Shown: one piece after another, positions 17,014-27,563 of the stretch | How the letters are laid out: each line of letters opens with the position of its first letter | How positions within the stretch are numbered: position 1 is the stretch's first letter | Assembly (NCBI GenBank): GCA_964516135.1 | Contig: CAZEWN010000019.1 | Location: 1-64,000 of the forward strand | Source: 34-65-8 sp964516135 | GTDB lineage: Bacteria > Pseudomonadota > Alphaproteobacteria > Sphingomonadales > Sphingomonadaceae | DNA length: 64,000 nucleotides | Direction of reading: 5' to 3' | The notes under the pieces: model-generated | Database searches by the model: none | The model's input: only the letters and a program-made list of their open reading frames with translations | What the model was told of the DNA's origin: nothing | Made by a program: the position numbers and the translations under genes

Positions 17014-17057
17014 GTCCCAAAGTGGGACAAAATCATCAGCGTTAATAAATCGTTAAC
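17014..17057 (+). promoter_or_regulatory. Inverted repeat and CtrA-type element upstream of the PEP-CTERM gene
   Basis: Within the 239-base gap between the GST gene and the PEP-CTERM gene there is the inverted repeat GTCCCA-AAG-TGGGAC (17014-17028), followed 13 bases later by TTAA-TAAATCG-TTAAC (17042-17057). The latter matches the CtrA consensus TTAA-N7-TTAAC exactly. The region is AT-rich compared with its surroundings, as promoters are. Start of the downstream gene is 178 bases away, leaving a long leader. Nothing else in the gap was recognised. Confidence 0.5.
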
Positions 17058-17234
17058 TATATTTGCAAACGCTCTCGGCTTGCGCTAGCCCGGCGTCCGG
17101 CGAGATGTGGCAAGTGCCCATGGTCGTAATCTCGCAGCAGGGGTCGCAATCCTTGCAACCAGCAATGGGGCATCCCGCCGGGGCGTCGTCGCGGTGCTGA
17201 TTGCTGTTCGCCCCCCTCCCAGGGAGATAGTCAG

Positions 17235-17882
17235 ATGAAGTTCGTTTCCATTGCTTTTGCAGCCGCTTTCATGGCCGCTCCGGCTGTTGCTGCCGATACG
17301 ATCGCGTACAATTCCACCCCCGCCGACGGCTGGTTCTACGGCTCGGGCAACGATTATTCGCCTGCCAACACCACTGTCCTGACCACCGGCAACGGCGATC
17401 AGATGTACATGCGCTTCCATCGCACGTTCGAACAGGCACCGGCCTCGGTCGGCAATGTCTACAGCTTCGCGCTGGGAACCAATCCGCTTAGCTTTGACTG
17501 GGGTATCGACAACAACGCCGGCGCGCTGATTTCGGCCCTGCTGACGCTGACCAATGTCGGCACCGGACAATCCGTGAGTTATGATCCGTTCATCAGCATC
17601 GGTAACGCCACCGGCAATGGCAGCACGCAGAACAGCTTCCGCTTCAATTTCATTCCCGGCTTGTTTGACCCAAATGTCGACAATACCTATCGCGTCGATA
17701 TGTCGGTCTCTGGCCTCGGCGGTGGCGGCACGCGCGATCTGAGCATTCTCGCGCAGTTCGGTGCCGGTGCCGCTCCGGCCGTACCGGAGCCGTCGACCTG
17801 GGCAATGCTCATCCTGGGTTTCTTCGCAATGGGCGCGACCATCCGCAACCGCCGAACCAGGACAACCGTCAGCTACGCCTGA
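17235..17882 (+). CDS. PEPxxWA-CTERM sorting-domain protein
   Basis: 215 aa secreted protein. An N-terminal signal peptide (MKFVSIAFAAAFMAAPAVAA) precedes a beta-rich, Gly/Asn/Thr-rich body, and the C-terminus ends with VPEPSTWAMLILGFFAMGA followed by basic TIRNRRTR, the PEP-CTERM tripartite sorting signal in the PEPxxWA form typical of sphingomonads. Such proteins are handed to an exosortase and are associated with exopolysaccharide; no exosortase gene lies in this window. A strong GGGAGA ribosome-binding site precedes the ATG, and a good terminator follows. Confidence 0.9.
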   Translation: MKFVSIAFAAAFMAAPAVAADTIAYNSTPADGWFYGSGNDYSPANTTVLTTGNGDQMYMRFHRTFEQAPASVGNVYSFALGTNPLSFDWGIDNNAGALISALLTLTNVGTGQSVSYDPFISIGNATGNGSTQNSFRFNFIPGLFDPNVDNTYRVDMSVSGLGGGGTRDLSILAQFGAGAAPAVPEPSTWAMLILGFFAMGATIRNRRTRTTVSYA

Positions 17883-17904
17883 TCGGTAGCAGGCTTTATC
17901 ATGA

Positions 17905-17936
17905 AGGGCCTGGCGCAAGCCGGGCCCTTTTCGTTT
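17905..17936 (+). terminator. Intrinsic terminator after the PEP-CTERM gene
   Basis: A 10-bp stem AGGGCCTGGC / GCCGGGCCCT (one G-T wobble) with a GCAA loop is followed by TTTTCGTTT. It lies 23 bases past the PEP-CTERM stop and 35 bases before the start of the photolyase, so it would separate the two transcripts. Confidence 0.85.
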
Positions 17937-17970
17937 GGAGCGGATCGGTGCTCCGTGCATTGACGCGGCA

Positions 17971-19524
17971 ATGCACGCACCCGTTCTCGTCCCCGTTCTT
18001 GGCGATCAATTGACCCGCTCCCTTGCCAGCCTGCGTGGCCAGGCGAAGGACGATACCGTGGTACTGATGATGGAGGTCTGGGACGAGGCGACCTACGTCA
18101 AACACCACAAGCAGAAGATAACGCTGATCTTTTCCGCGATGCGCCACTTCGCTGCGGAATTGCGCGCGGCGGGCTGGACGGTCAACTACGTCCGCCTCGA
18201 CGATCCTGACAACGCCGGAAGCTTCACCGGGGAGGTCGCGCGCGCGATCGAGCGTCACGCCCCGCGCCTCGTCCGCGTGACCGAGCCAGGCGAATGGCGA
18301 ATCGGCGAAGCGATGGAACAATGGACAGACAAGTTCCCCTGCCCCGTCGAAATCCTGGCCGATGACCGGTTCGTCTGCTCGGTAAGGGAATTCGGCCAAT
18401 GGGCCCAAGGGCGGCGCCAGCTAAGGCTGGAATTCTTCTATCGCGAGATGCGCCGCAAGACTGGGTTGCTGATGGACGGCGCGGAGCCGATCGGCGGACA
18501 ATGGAACTATGATGCCGAGAACCGCAAACCGCCCAGGGAAGGGCTGGCCGCGCCCACTGCGCCGAAATTCACGCCCGATGCGATAACGCGGGAAGTCATC
18601 GCGTTGGTCGAGAGCCGCTTCGGCAATCATTTCGGCCGCCTCGATCGTTTCGAATGGCCAGTTACCGCCGCGCAGGCGGAGGAGGCCGCCAGCGCCTTCC
18701 TGGCGCAGCGCCTGCCTCGCTTTGGCGATTATCAGGACGCCATGGTGCATGGCGAGGACGACCTGTTCCACTCTCTGCTCTCGACCAGCCTGAACCTCGG
18801 CCTGCTCGACCCGCTCGACCTTTGCCACAGGGCAGAGGCGGAATACCACGCCGGGCGCGCCCCGCTGAACGCCGTCGAAGGGTTCATCCGCCAGATCATC
18901 GGCTGGCGCGAATACGTACGCGGGTTCTACTGGCACCTGATGCCCGGCCTGGGCGAAGCGAACGAACTGGGCGCGACCCGACCGCTGCCTGAATTCTGGT
19001 GGACGGGCGAGACGGACATGCGCTGCCTGGCCGACTGCATCCGCTCTACCCGCGACAATGCCCACGCCCACCATATCCAGCGACTGATGGTGCTGGGCAA
19101 CTTCGCATTGCTCGCGGGGATCGATCCGCGCGCGGTGCAGGACTGGTTCCTGGTCGTCTATGCCGACGCCTACGACTGGGTGGAACTGCCGAACGTGGCC
19201 GCTATGGCACTCTATGCCGATGGCGGGCGGCTGGCGTCGAAGCCCTATGCCGCGAGCGGCAATTACATCAACAAGATGTCCAATTATTGCGGCCAGTGCG
19301 CCTACTCCGTGTCAAAGAAAACCGGCGAAGGCGCATGCCCTTTCAATCCGCTGTACTGGGACTTCATGGTCCGCCACCGCAAACGGTTTGAAGCCAATCC
19401 GCGGATCGGGCGCATCTACAGCACCTGGGACAAGATGGGGCCGGACAAGCAGCGCGAATATCGCACCAGCGCCAAGGCGTTTCTCGACCGGCTTGAACCG
19501 GCAGCTAGCGGCTGGGCGCGATAA
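17971..19524 (+). CDS. FeS bacterial cryptochrome/photolyase (PhrB-like, (6-4) type)
   Basis: 517 aa from ATG 17971. The N-terminal alpha/beta domain starts VLVPVLGDQLTRSLASLRG, and the C-terminal FAD domain includes GEDDLFHSLLSTSLNLGLLD and IRQIIGWREYVRGFYWHLMP. A conserved Cys cluster reads MSNYCGQCAY..GACPFN (C-x2-C-x12-C), which with an earlier Cys binds a 4Fe-4S cluster in the FeS-BCP class, as known for Agrobacterium PhrB. These enzymes repair (6-4) UV photoproducts with light. Its end overlaps the convergent CPBP protease gene by 20 bases. Assignment to the class is firm; actual repair activity is inferred. Confidence 0.93.
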   Translation: MHAPVLVPVLGDQLTRSLASLRGQAKDDTVVLMMEVWDEATYVKHHKQKITLIFSAMRHFAAELRAAGWTVNYVRLDDPDNAGSFTGEVARAIERHAPRLVRVTEPGEWRIGEAMEQWTDKFPCPVEILADDRFVCSVREFGQWAQGRRQLRLEFFYREMRRKTGLLMDGAEPIGGQWNYDAENRKPPREGLAAPTAPKFTPDAITREVIALVESRFGNHFGRLDRFEWPVTAAQAEEAASAFLAQRLPRFGDYQDAMVHGEDDLFHSLLSTSLNLGLLDPLDLCHRAEAEYHAGRAPLNAVEGFIRQIIGWREYVRGFYWHLMPGLGEANELGATRPLPEFWWTGETDMRCLADCIRSTRDNAHAHHIQRLMVLGNFALLAGIDPRAVQDWFLVVYADAYDWVELPNVAAMALYADGGRLASKPYAASGNYINKMSNYCGQCAYSVSKKTGEGACPFNPLYWDFMVRHRKRFEANPRIGRIYSTWDKMGPDKQREYRTSAKAFLDRLEPAASGWAR

Positions 19525-20413
19525 CCTGGCGCCGCCACATCGGCGAAACCCAGCGCCCTTCCTTGCGCGCTTGCCATATCAGCCACACGCCCGCGGCCCC
19601 GGCAACGATCAGCGCCAGCACCGACGCCTCCAGCCCGAAGGCGCCACCCGTGAGCAATTCGGGTCCATCGAGCGCCGCCTCGACCGCGCCTTCGACCGGG
19701 AACCCGGATACCGGGACATCGAACACCAGCCCCTGGGTCAGGTTCCACCCGGCATGGATGCCGATCGCGAGCCATAGCGTGCGAGTAAGCATGTACGCGC
19801 CGCCGAGCAGCAGCCCGGCCTCGACCGCGACCGCCAGGGTCGAGAACCATGTCGCGCCGTCGTTCATGCCATGTGCCAGGCCGAACAGCGCCGAACTGAC
19901 CGCGAGCGCCGCCCAGCTTCCGCCCAGCTCCTCGACCCAACGGAACACAATCCCGCGAAAGATTACTTCCTCAACGAAACCAGCCACCACGCCGCCAGCC
20001 ATGGCGAAGGCAACCGCCCCTTCGAGCGTGCCGGTTCCATAGATCCGATAAACGCCGAAGATCGCCGCCAGTCCAACCACCACGGCAAATACTGCCGCGC
20101 CGACGCCCAGGCCGAGCGCGGTATCGCCGAGCGCCCCGACGCCCGGCAGATCGTCACGCGGCTGCGCGCCCAGGCGGCGGATCACCAGTTTGTAAATGAA
20201 GAGCGTCGCCAGCACCGCCACCGCAGCACGGATCGTGGCGTCCGCCGCTGCGTCCATTCCTGCAGGCAGCGTGTAGAACAGCATCCACTGCGCCGCCCAC
20301 AGCATCAGATACAGCGCCACCAGCGCGACGAGCATGGCGACCAGCGGGAAATCCCACACCTGGCGCCACAGGGGGCGCGGGTCGGCGTGATGGGTGGCGG
20401 CGGCAGTTTCCAT
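19505..20413 (-). CDS. CPBP-family intramembrane glutamic endopeptidase
   Basis: 302 aa with about seven to eight membrane segments. The CPBP (Abi) motifs are present: EEVIFRGIVFRWVEE, then FGLAHGMNDG and HAGWNLTQG, giving the catalytic Glu pair and two metal or water-binding His. Related proteins cleave prenylated or membrane substrates; the substrate here is unknown. The gene overlaps the photolyase end to end by 20 bases. Confidence 0.87.
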   Translation of the reverse strand: METAAATHHADPRPLWRQVWDFPLVAMLVALVALYLMLWAAQWMLFYTLPAGMDAAADATIRAAVAVLATLFIYKLVIRRLGAQPRDDLPGVGALGDTALGLGVGAAVFAVVVGLAAIFGVYRIYGTGTLEGAVAFAMAGGVVAGFVEEVIFRGIVFRWVEELGGSWAALAVSSALFGLAHGMNDGATWFSTLAVAVEAGLLLGGAYMLTRTLWLAIGIHAGWNLTQGLVFDVPVSGFPVEGAVEAALDGPELLTGGAFGLEASVLALIVAGAAGVWLIWQARKEGRWVSPMWRRQVIAPSR

Positions 20414-20502
20414 CGAGCGATCCCCTTCGCATATTGCGCGTCGTGCTTGAGCGCGGGGGACCGCAATTCACGACGCGCGTCAATCCCCGCGCGCGAGCTT
20501 GT

Positions 20503-21262
20503 TCACCGGGCGCAGGGTACGGTTTCCCCCGCGAACACGGCCGCCACCTGCTCGCCAAGCCACGTCATTGTCGCGGCCCAGGGTCCGTGGCCATAGCTGA
20601 TCCGTGCCACGCCCAACGCGGCGAGCTCGGCCCGGGTGCCCCGACCGGGCGCCCAGAGCACGTTGACGGGCAACGGCGAACCCGCGCAGATCGCCGCAAT
20701 GCTCGGGTGGTCGCCCAGGAGCGGAACGAACAGCCCGCCCGCCCCGGCATCGGCGTAGGCATGGGCGCGTTCCAACACCTGATCAATCAGCGCCGGACCG
20801 ATATCCTCCCGCTTCTTGCCCAGATAGACGTCGGTGCGGGCGTTGATGAACAGGCGGGTGGCCGCAGCCGCCGCGAGCCGCGCGGCTGCCTCGGCGACCG
20901 CAACAAGGGCGGTTTGCCCCGGCAGCCGGTCTTCCATGTTGATCCCGGCAGCGCCGACATCGCGCGCGCGCGGTCGCTGCGGCAACAGCGCTGGGCGTGT
21001 CGCCGTACCCCGCCTCAATGTCGACCGTGACGGGCAGGTCGGTGACCGAAACGATCCGTTCGAGGTTGGCCAGCACGAGATCGAGCGGCACCGTCTCGCC
21101 GTCCTTGAACCCCAGCGATTCGGCCACGCCATAGCTGCCGGTCGCAATCGCCTTCGCGCCCGCCTCGGCAACGGCGCGCGCCGACCCGGGATCCCAGATG
21201 TTGAACAGCACCAGTGGATTGCCGGGCACGTGGAGGGCGCGGAAGTGTTCCACCTTGCTCAT
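20503..21262 (-). pseudogene. PEP mutase / isocitrate lyase superfamily gene with a frameshift
   Basis: Two overlapping frames together make one protein. The first (from ATG 21262, RVEHFRALHVPGNPLVLFNI-like start, then AGAKAIATGSYGVAESLGF, DIEAGYGDTPSAVAA) carries the N-terminal half; the second continues with GAAGINMEDRLPG, RLFINARTDVYLGKK, GLFVPLLG, ending at TGA 20503. They meet at the (CG)6 tract 20961-20972; adding one CG pair would restore one frame of about 253 aa. Members hydrolyse or lyse 2-methylisocitrate- or oxaloacetate-like substrates. It overlaps ada by 4 bases (21259-21262). Either a real slippage mutation or a sequencing error. Confidence 0.75.
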
Positions 21263-22305
21263 CGGTTCGTCTCCCGGCGCAGCAGTTCGCGCTTGATGTC
21301 GAGGCCATAGGCATAGCCGCCCAGATCGCCGCCCGTGCGAATCACACGGTGGCAGGGGATCAGTACGGCGACGTTGTTGCGCGCATTGGCGCTACCCGCC
21401 GCGCGCACGGCTTTCGGATTGCCCGCGGCGGCGGCAATTTCGGCATAGGTCCACGTCTCGCCCGGCGGGATCTCGCGCAGCGCCTTCCAGCAGGCTTCCT
21501 GGAACGCGGTGCCCTTCACGTCGAGCGGGATGTGGGAAAAATCGCCCGGCGTTTCGACCGTGGCCACCACTTCGTCCAGCAGCTTCGCGAAGTCGGCCCC
21601 GCCTTCGACCAGGTCGGCCCGGGGGAAGCGGCGGCGCAGATCGTCCTCGCCCTCGCCGAACGACAGGCGGCACACCCCCTTGTCGGTCGCCGCGACGAGC
21701 ATGGGGCCGATCGTGGTCGGAACCACTGCCCAGTGGATCGCAACCCCCGCCCCGCCATTGCTCCACGCGCTTGGCGCCATGCCCATCCTGCCTTTCGTAT
21801 TGTCGTAGAAGCGCGAGGGCGCGCCGTAGCCCGCCTGGTAGATCGCGCCCGTCACGCTATCGCCCGCGCTCAATGCGTCACGTGCCCGCTCCTCGCGCAG
21901 GGCGCGGGCGTAGGCGGCGGGCGAAAGGCCAGTGGCGCGCTTGAACACCCGCTGGAAATGCGCCGGCGAATAGCCGGTGAACTGCGCCAGCTCGTCGAGC
22001 GAGGGCGAACCGCCGGGCTCCTGCATCGCCTGCTTGATCTCGTCGATCGCGGCGAGCACGGCCGCCTCGTCGCGCCCGACATCATCGGGCAGGCATCGCT
22101 TGCAGGCGCGCAGACCCGCCGCCCGCGCTTCCGCCCCGCTGGCGAAGAAGCGCACATTTGCGCGGCGCGGGTGGCGCGCGGCGCACGAGGGGCGGCAGTA
22201 GATGCCGGTCGTCAGCACGCCGGTGACGAATCTTCCGTCGCAGCTGCGGTCGCGCCGCTTCACGGCGGCCCATGCCCAGTCGGTGGTGGTGTCGTCCTCG
22301 AACAT
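21259..22305 (-). CDS. ada: Bifunctional Ada: transcriptional regulator and O6-alkylguanine-DNA alkyltransferase
   Basis: 348 aa. N-terminal Ada zinc domain with Cys22, Cys37, Cys41, Cys68 and Cys71 (YCRPSC.., ACKRC), where Cys37 is the likely phosphotriester acceptor. An AraC-type HTH follows (about residues 100-180, SLDELAQFTGYSPAHFQRVF). The C-terminal MGMT domain has the active Cys318 in IPCHRVI. Ada repairs alkylated DNA and, once methylated, activates alkylation-response genes. Its TGA overlaps the start of the frameshifted PEP mutase-like gene, so the two share a transcript. Confidence 0.96.
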   Translation of the reverse strand: MFEDDTTTDWAWAAVKRRDRSCDGRFVTGVLTTGIYCRPSCAARHPRRANVRFFASGAEARAAGLRACKRCLPDDVGRDEAAVLAAIDEIKQAMQEPGGSPSLDELAQFTGYSPAHFQRVFKRATGLSPAAYARALREERARDALSAGDSVTGAIYQAGYGAPSRFYDNTKGRMGMAPSAWSNGGAGVAIHWAVVPTTIGPMLVAATDKGVCRLSFGEGEDDLRRRFPRADLVEGGADFAKLLDEVVATVETPGDFSHIPLDVKGTAFQEACWKALREIPPGETWTYAEIAAAAGNPKAVRAAGSANARNNVAVLIPCHRVIRTGGDLGGYAYGLDIKRELLRRETNR

Positions 22306-22423
22306 CGCCTGTCTCCCTAGCGTCCGGCATCAACCGGAGCGATAGCCAGTTGTGCCTCTTCCCCGCGCTGCTCGCATCCCGGCGCTTGCGATCAAAACAC
22401 GGCCCCGCGTAAAAGGCGCGCCG

Positions 22424-23986
22424 ATGCGCCGCTTTCTCACCGCCCTTGCCGCCCTGTCCGCTGTCGCCTTGCCCGGCCCAGCTGGCGCCGACCCCGCCGA
22501 CATCGACGCCGCTTCGCGCGGGGTGGTACGCGTCGTCATCATCGGCAGCGATGGCGAAGAAGTGTTTCCACTTAGCCACGGCACTGGCTTCGCCGTGACC
22601 CCGACACGGATCGTCACCAACGCCCACGTGCTCCAGGAAGCCTTGCAGGACGATTCCCTGCGCATCGGCATCGTACCCAGCGAGGGGGAGGAGGCGACAT
22701 ATGGCCGGCCGATCGCGGTCAGCCCGCGCAACGACCTTGCGCTGGTGGAGCTGACCGGAACGCTGCGCCTGCCGCCGCTCACGATCGCCGGCAATGCGGC
22801 GCGTGACAGCGGCGATGTGGTCGCGGTGGGCTATCCGATGAATGTCGATCGCGCGCAGGGTCTCGATATCGCCGACATCTTCCGCGCCCAGCCGCCGGTC
22901 AAGAGCCGCGGCGCCCTGGCCGGAGCGCGCCCCAGTCGCCAGTTCGACACGTTGCTCCACACCGCCGCGATTGCGCGCGGCAATTCGGGCGGGCCGCTGG
23001 TCGACGGCTGCGGCCGCGTGGTCGGGGTCAACAGCTTCGGCGCGGAGACAAGCACTTCGGACGCCGAATTCTTCTTCGCCGTGTCGAACCGCGAGCTGCT
23101 CCCATTCCTCGCGGCCAACGATGTGACCGCGCGGGTCAACGATCTGCCCTGCCGCAGCCTGGCCGAGCTGGATGAGGCCGAGCGCGCGCGGATCGAACGC
23201 GAACAGGCGGAGGCACGCAGCCAGCTCGCCGCCAGCCGCGAGGAACAGCGCGACGCCCGCGACCGAGCCGAGCGCGAGGCGGCCGAGGCAGTCCAGTCCG
23301 AACGGGAGAACGCCATGGCGCTCGCCTTCCTGCTGACGCTGGTGGCGCTGGGCGCAGGCATCCTGGCCGGGCGCGCCTGGCAGGCCGACCGCGAGGCCGA
23401 TCCGGCGCAGGAGAAGCGCCTGATGATTGCAGGGGCGATCGCCGCGGTCGCCGCGATTGCCGCCCTGGCGCTGTGGATTACCCGGCCCGGCCTGGACGAA
23501 GTGGACCGCCGCGTTGCCGCCGCGCTGGCGCCCGAGCCCGAGGGCGAGGCGAGACAGACCGCCAGCGCGGCGGGTACGTTGATCTGTACGCTCGACCTTT
23601 CCCGCAGCCGGGTGACTGGCGCCCCCGATCGCCAGGTCGAATTCGGCTGGAACGAAGACGGCTGCGTCAACGGACGCACCCAATATGGCCTGGCCGCCGG
23701 CGAATGGGCGCGCGTGTTCGTGCCCAACGAAGAAGACGCGGTCGCGGTCAACCGCTTCGACCCCGAAACCCGCACCTATCGCACCGATCGCTACCTCCTG
23801 GGCCGTGCGGCAATGAGCGATGCCCGTGATGCCCGCAGTCTCTATACGGCACCTGCTTGCGACACTCCGAGCGCCGCTTCGCGCCTCGGCGACATGCAGG
23901 GCGCCGTGATCGCACTCTTGCCCGAAGCGCCAAACGAGCGGCTCGTCTATTCCTGCGGCCCGCAAGGCAGCGACGCGGAGGGCTGA
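22424..23986 (+). CDS. Secreted trypsin-like serine protease with membrane segments
   Basis: 520 aa from ATG 22424. A signal peptide (MRRFLTALAALSAVALPGPA) is followed by an S1C-type trypsin fold: His in VTNAHVLQ, Asp in PRNDLALVEL, Ser in ARGNSGGPLVDG. After it comes a charged coiled-coil-like stretch (about residues 250-300, rich in Arg/Glu/Ala), two hydrophobic segments (AFLLTLVALGAGILAGRA and RLMIAGAIAAVAAIAALALW), and a C-terminal domain with a few Cys. No PDZ domain was recognised, unlike DegP. It is probably envelope-located; substrate unknown. Confidence 0.85.
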   Translation: MRRFLTALAALSAVALPGPAGADPADIDAASRGVVRVVIIGSDGEEVFPLSHGTGFAVTPTRIVTNAHVLQEALQDDSLRIGIVPSEGEEATYGRPIAVSPRNDLALVELTGTLRLPPLTIAGNAARDSGDVVAVGYPMNVDRAQGLDIADIFRAQPPVKSRGALAGARPSRQFDTLLHTAAIARGNSGGPLVDGCGRVVGVNSFGAETSTSDAEFFFAVSNRELLPFLAANDVTARVNDLPCRSLAELDEAERARIEREQAEARSQLAASREEQRDARDRAEREAAEAVQSERENAMALAFLLTLVALGAGILAGRAWQADREADPAQEKRLMIAGAIAAVAAIAALALWITRPGLDEVDRRVAAALAPEPEGEARQTASAAGTLICTLDLSRSRVTGAPDRQVEFGWNEDGCVNGRTQYGLAAGEWARVFVPNEEDAVAVNRFDPETRTYRTDRYLLGRAAMSDARDARSLYTAPACDTPSAASRLGDMQGAVIALLPEAPNERLVYSCGPQGSDAEG

Positions 23987-24131
23987 ATGCCCCCACGCGC
24001 TCCCCTTGGCCGCTTGCCTTGTGGGAAACCCGATGCTAGGCGCGCGCCAGCTTTGCCGGGGTGACTCGTTCGCCCCCACTACGGCTTAAGCGAGCATCGT
24101 TATTTTCCGACCCTTAGAGGACGAGAGACGC

Positions 24132-24686
24132 GTGGAGATTTCCGCCGGTATTCAGGCTAGCCTGGCAGGGCGTTACGCCTCGGCCCTGTTCGATCTTGCC
24201 GCCGAGCACGGCTCGGTCACGGCAGTCGAATCGGACCTCGACAAACTGCACGCCGCGCTCGCCGAATCGAGCGATTTGCGCAATGCGACCACCAATCCGC
24301 AGCTTTCCCGCGCGGTGCAGGGTTCGGCCGTGGCAGCGATTGCCAAGGTGCTCGGCCTCAGCGATCTCACGACCCGCTTCCTCGGCGTCCTCGCCCAAAA
24401 CCGCCGCCTTTCGGAGCTGTCCGGCATGATCCGCGCGTTTCGGGCGATCGCCGCCGCGCAGCGCGGCGAGGTGACGGCCGAAGTCACCAGCGCCCGCGCG
24501 CTGACCGACGCGCAGCTCGAACAGCTGAAGCACAAGCTCACGGCGCGCGAGGGTCGCACCGTCAAGATTCAAACGAGCGTCGACCCGGAGCTTCTGGGCG
24601 GTCTCGTCGTCACCATCGGTTCGAAGCGCATCGACGGCTCGATCCGCACCCGTCTCAATTCCCTCGCCCAGGCGATGAAGGGCTGA
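24132..24686 (+). CDS. atpH: F1F0 ATP synthase delta subunit
   Basis: 184 aa from GTG 24132 (GAGGACGAGAG just upstream). Typical OSCP/delta sequence: SLAGRYASALFDLA at the N-terminus and the C-terminal DPELLGGLVVTIGSKRIDGSI RTRLNSL segment. It forms the peripheral stalk linking F1 to F0. First gene of atpHAGDC; atpA starts 46 bases downstream. The F0 genes (atpBEF) are elsewhere, as is usual in alphaproteobacteria. Confidence 0.97.
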   Translation: MEISAGIQASLAGRYASALFDLAAEHGSVTAVESDLDKLHAALAESSDLRNATTNPQLSRAVQGSAVAAIAKVLGLSDLTTRFLGVLAQNRRLSELSGMIRAFRAIAAAQRGEVTAEVTSARALTDAQLEQLKHKLTAREGRTVKIQTSVDPELLGGLVVTIGSKRIDGSIRTRLNSLAQAMKG

Positions 24687-24732
24687 AAGTCCGCACGCCA
24701 ACCGGTTTGATGAAAGGCTGAAGGCAAACCCC

Positions 24733-26262
<1,530 letters not shown>

Positions 26263-26285
26263 TCTTACGCGCATAGGGAGCCGAA

Positions 26286-27155
26286 ATGGCTAGCCTCAAG
26301 GAACTCAAGGGCCGCATCAACTCGGTCAAGTCGACCCAGAAGATCACCAAGGCCAAGCAGATGGTCGCGGCGGCGAAGCTTCGCCGTGCCCAGGCCGCGG
26401 CCGAGGCGGCGCGTCCCTATGCCGAGCGGCTGACGGGCGTGATGGCTTCGCTGGCGAGCAAGGTCAGCGGCGATGCCGCGCCCAAGCTGCTGGCTGGCAC
26501 CGGCGCGAGCCAAAAGCACCTGCTGGTCGTGGTCAACACCGACAAGGGCCTGTGCGGGGGTCTCAATTCGAACCTCGTCAAAGAGGCCAAGATCCAGGCA
26601 CGCGAACTGACCGCGCAGGGCAAGGACGTGACCTTCTACCTCGTCGGGAAGAAGGGCCGCGCCCCGATCCGCCGCGACTACGAGAAGCAGATCGCGGCCG
26701 GTTTTGACACCAGCACGGTAAAGAACCCCGGCTTCACCGAGGCGGAATCGATTGCCGAGGAACTGGTTGGCATGTTCGAACAGGGCCTGTTCGATGTCGC
26801 GCACCTGATCTTTCCGGTGTTCAAGTCGGCGCTGGCGCAGGATCCGGTCACCACGCAGCTTATCCCCGTCCCCGCCCCGACCGCAGTGCAGGCGAGCGAC
26901 GCCGTGGTCGAATACGAACCTGATGAAGAGGCGATCCTGGCCGAACTGCTGCCGCGCTATGTCCGCACGCAGCTGTTCGGCGCGCTGCTGGAACGCGAGG
27001 CTTCGGAACAGGGCGCCTCGATGACTGCGATGGACAACGCCACCCGCAACGCTGGCGACCTGATCAACAAGTTGACCATCCAGTACAACCGCAGCCGCCA
27101 GGCTGCGATCACCACCGAACTCATCGAAATCATCGCTGGCGCGGAAGCGCTCTAA
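26286..27155 (+). CDS. atpG: F1 ATP synthase gamma subunit
   Basis: 289 aa. N-terminal helix MASLKELKGRINSVKSTQKI, a TDKGLCGGLNSNL loop and the C-terminal helix with NATRNAGDLINKLTIQYNR, the coiled-coil that rotates inside the alpha/beta ring. It is in order between atpA and the small lipoprotein gene; a normal length for the family. Confidence 0.98.
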   Translation: MASLKELKGRINSVKSTQKITKAKQMVAAAKLRRAQAAAEAARPYAERLTGVMASLASKVSGDAAPKLLAGTGASQKHLLVVVNTDKGLCGGLNSNLVKEAKIQARELTAQGKDVTFYLVGKKGRAPIRRDYEKQIAAGFDTSTVKNPGFTEAESIAEELVGMFEQGLFDVAHLIFPVFKSALAQDPVTTQLIPVPAPTAVQASDAVVEYEPDEEAILAELLPRYVRTQLFGALLEREASEQGASMTAMDNATRNAGDLINKLTIQYNRSRQAAITTELIEIIAGAEAL

Positions 27156-27173
27156 GCTACGGACCTCAACAAC

Positions 27174-27527
27174 GTGACCAAGCTCGCTTTTCTTGCCCCC
27201 GCCCTTGCCCTGACCCTCGCCGCGTGCGGTTCCGAACCCGCCCCTGCGCCGGTCGAAACACCCGCCGCCGCGCCGACGCCGGTGCAACCTTCGCTGCCCG
27301 CGCCGAGCCAGGCGAGCTTCACCGCTTTGCTGGCCGAAGCCTGCCCCGAACTGGAGCCGGTCAACACCGCCGTCTGCAAGCGCGCTGGGATGGGTTCGCC
27401 CGATGTGGTCTGCGAATATGGCCTGGGCGACGACGAATTTCTCCGCAACACGGCGGTGCTGACCGCTGGCGAGGGTGAATGGACCCTCAAGGAACCCGCA
27501 TCCATTTGCGCCCCCGGCGCTGAATAA
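27174..27527 (+). CDS. Small lipoprotein between atpG and atpD
   Basis: 117 aa from GTG 27174, 18 bases after atpG. A signal peptide with lipobox LTLAACGS, then a Pro/Ala-rich linker (about residues 24-46), then a small Cys-containing domain (..ACPELEPVNTAVCKRAGMG, ..VCEYGLGDDEFL, ..ASICAPGAE). It is transcribed in line with the ATP synthase genes, 36 bases before atpD. Nothing indicates a role in F1; it is probably a periplasmic lipoprotein riding on the operon. No family recognised. Confidence 0.85.
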   Translation: MTKLAFLAPALALTLAACGSEPAPAPVETPAAAPTPVQPSLPAPSQASFTALLAEACPELEPVNTAVCKRAGMGSPDVVCEYGLGDDEFLRNTAVLTAGEGEWTLKEPASICAPGAE

Positions 27528-27563
27528 CACCGCCCAAACAAATTCAAGGCAGGATAGACCATC

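Noticed and set aside
22082..24079. Minus-strand open frame of 665 aa
   Set aside because: Antisense to the trypsin-like protease with complete catalytic triad.
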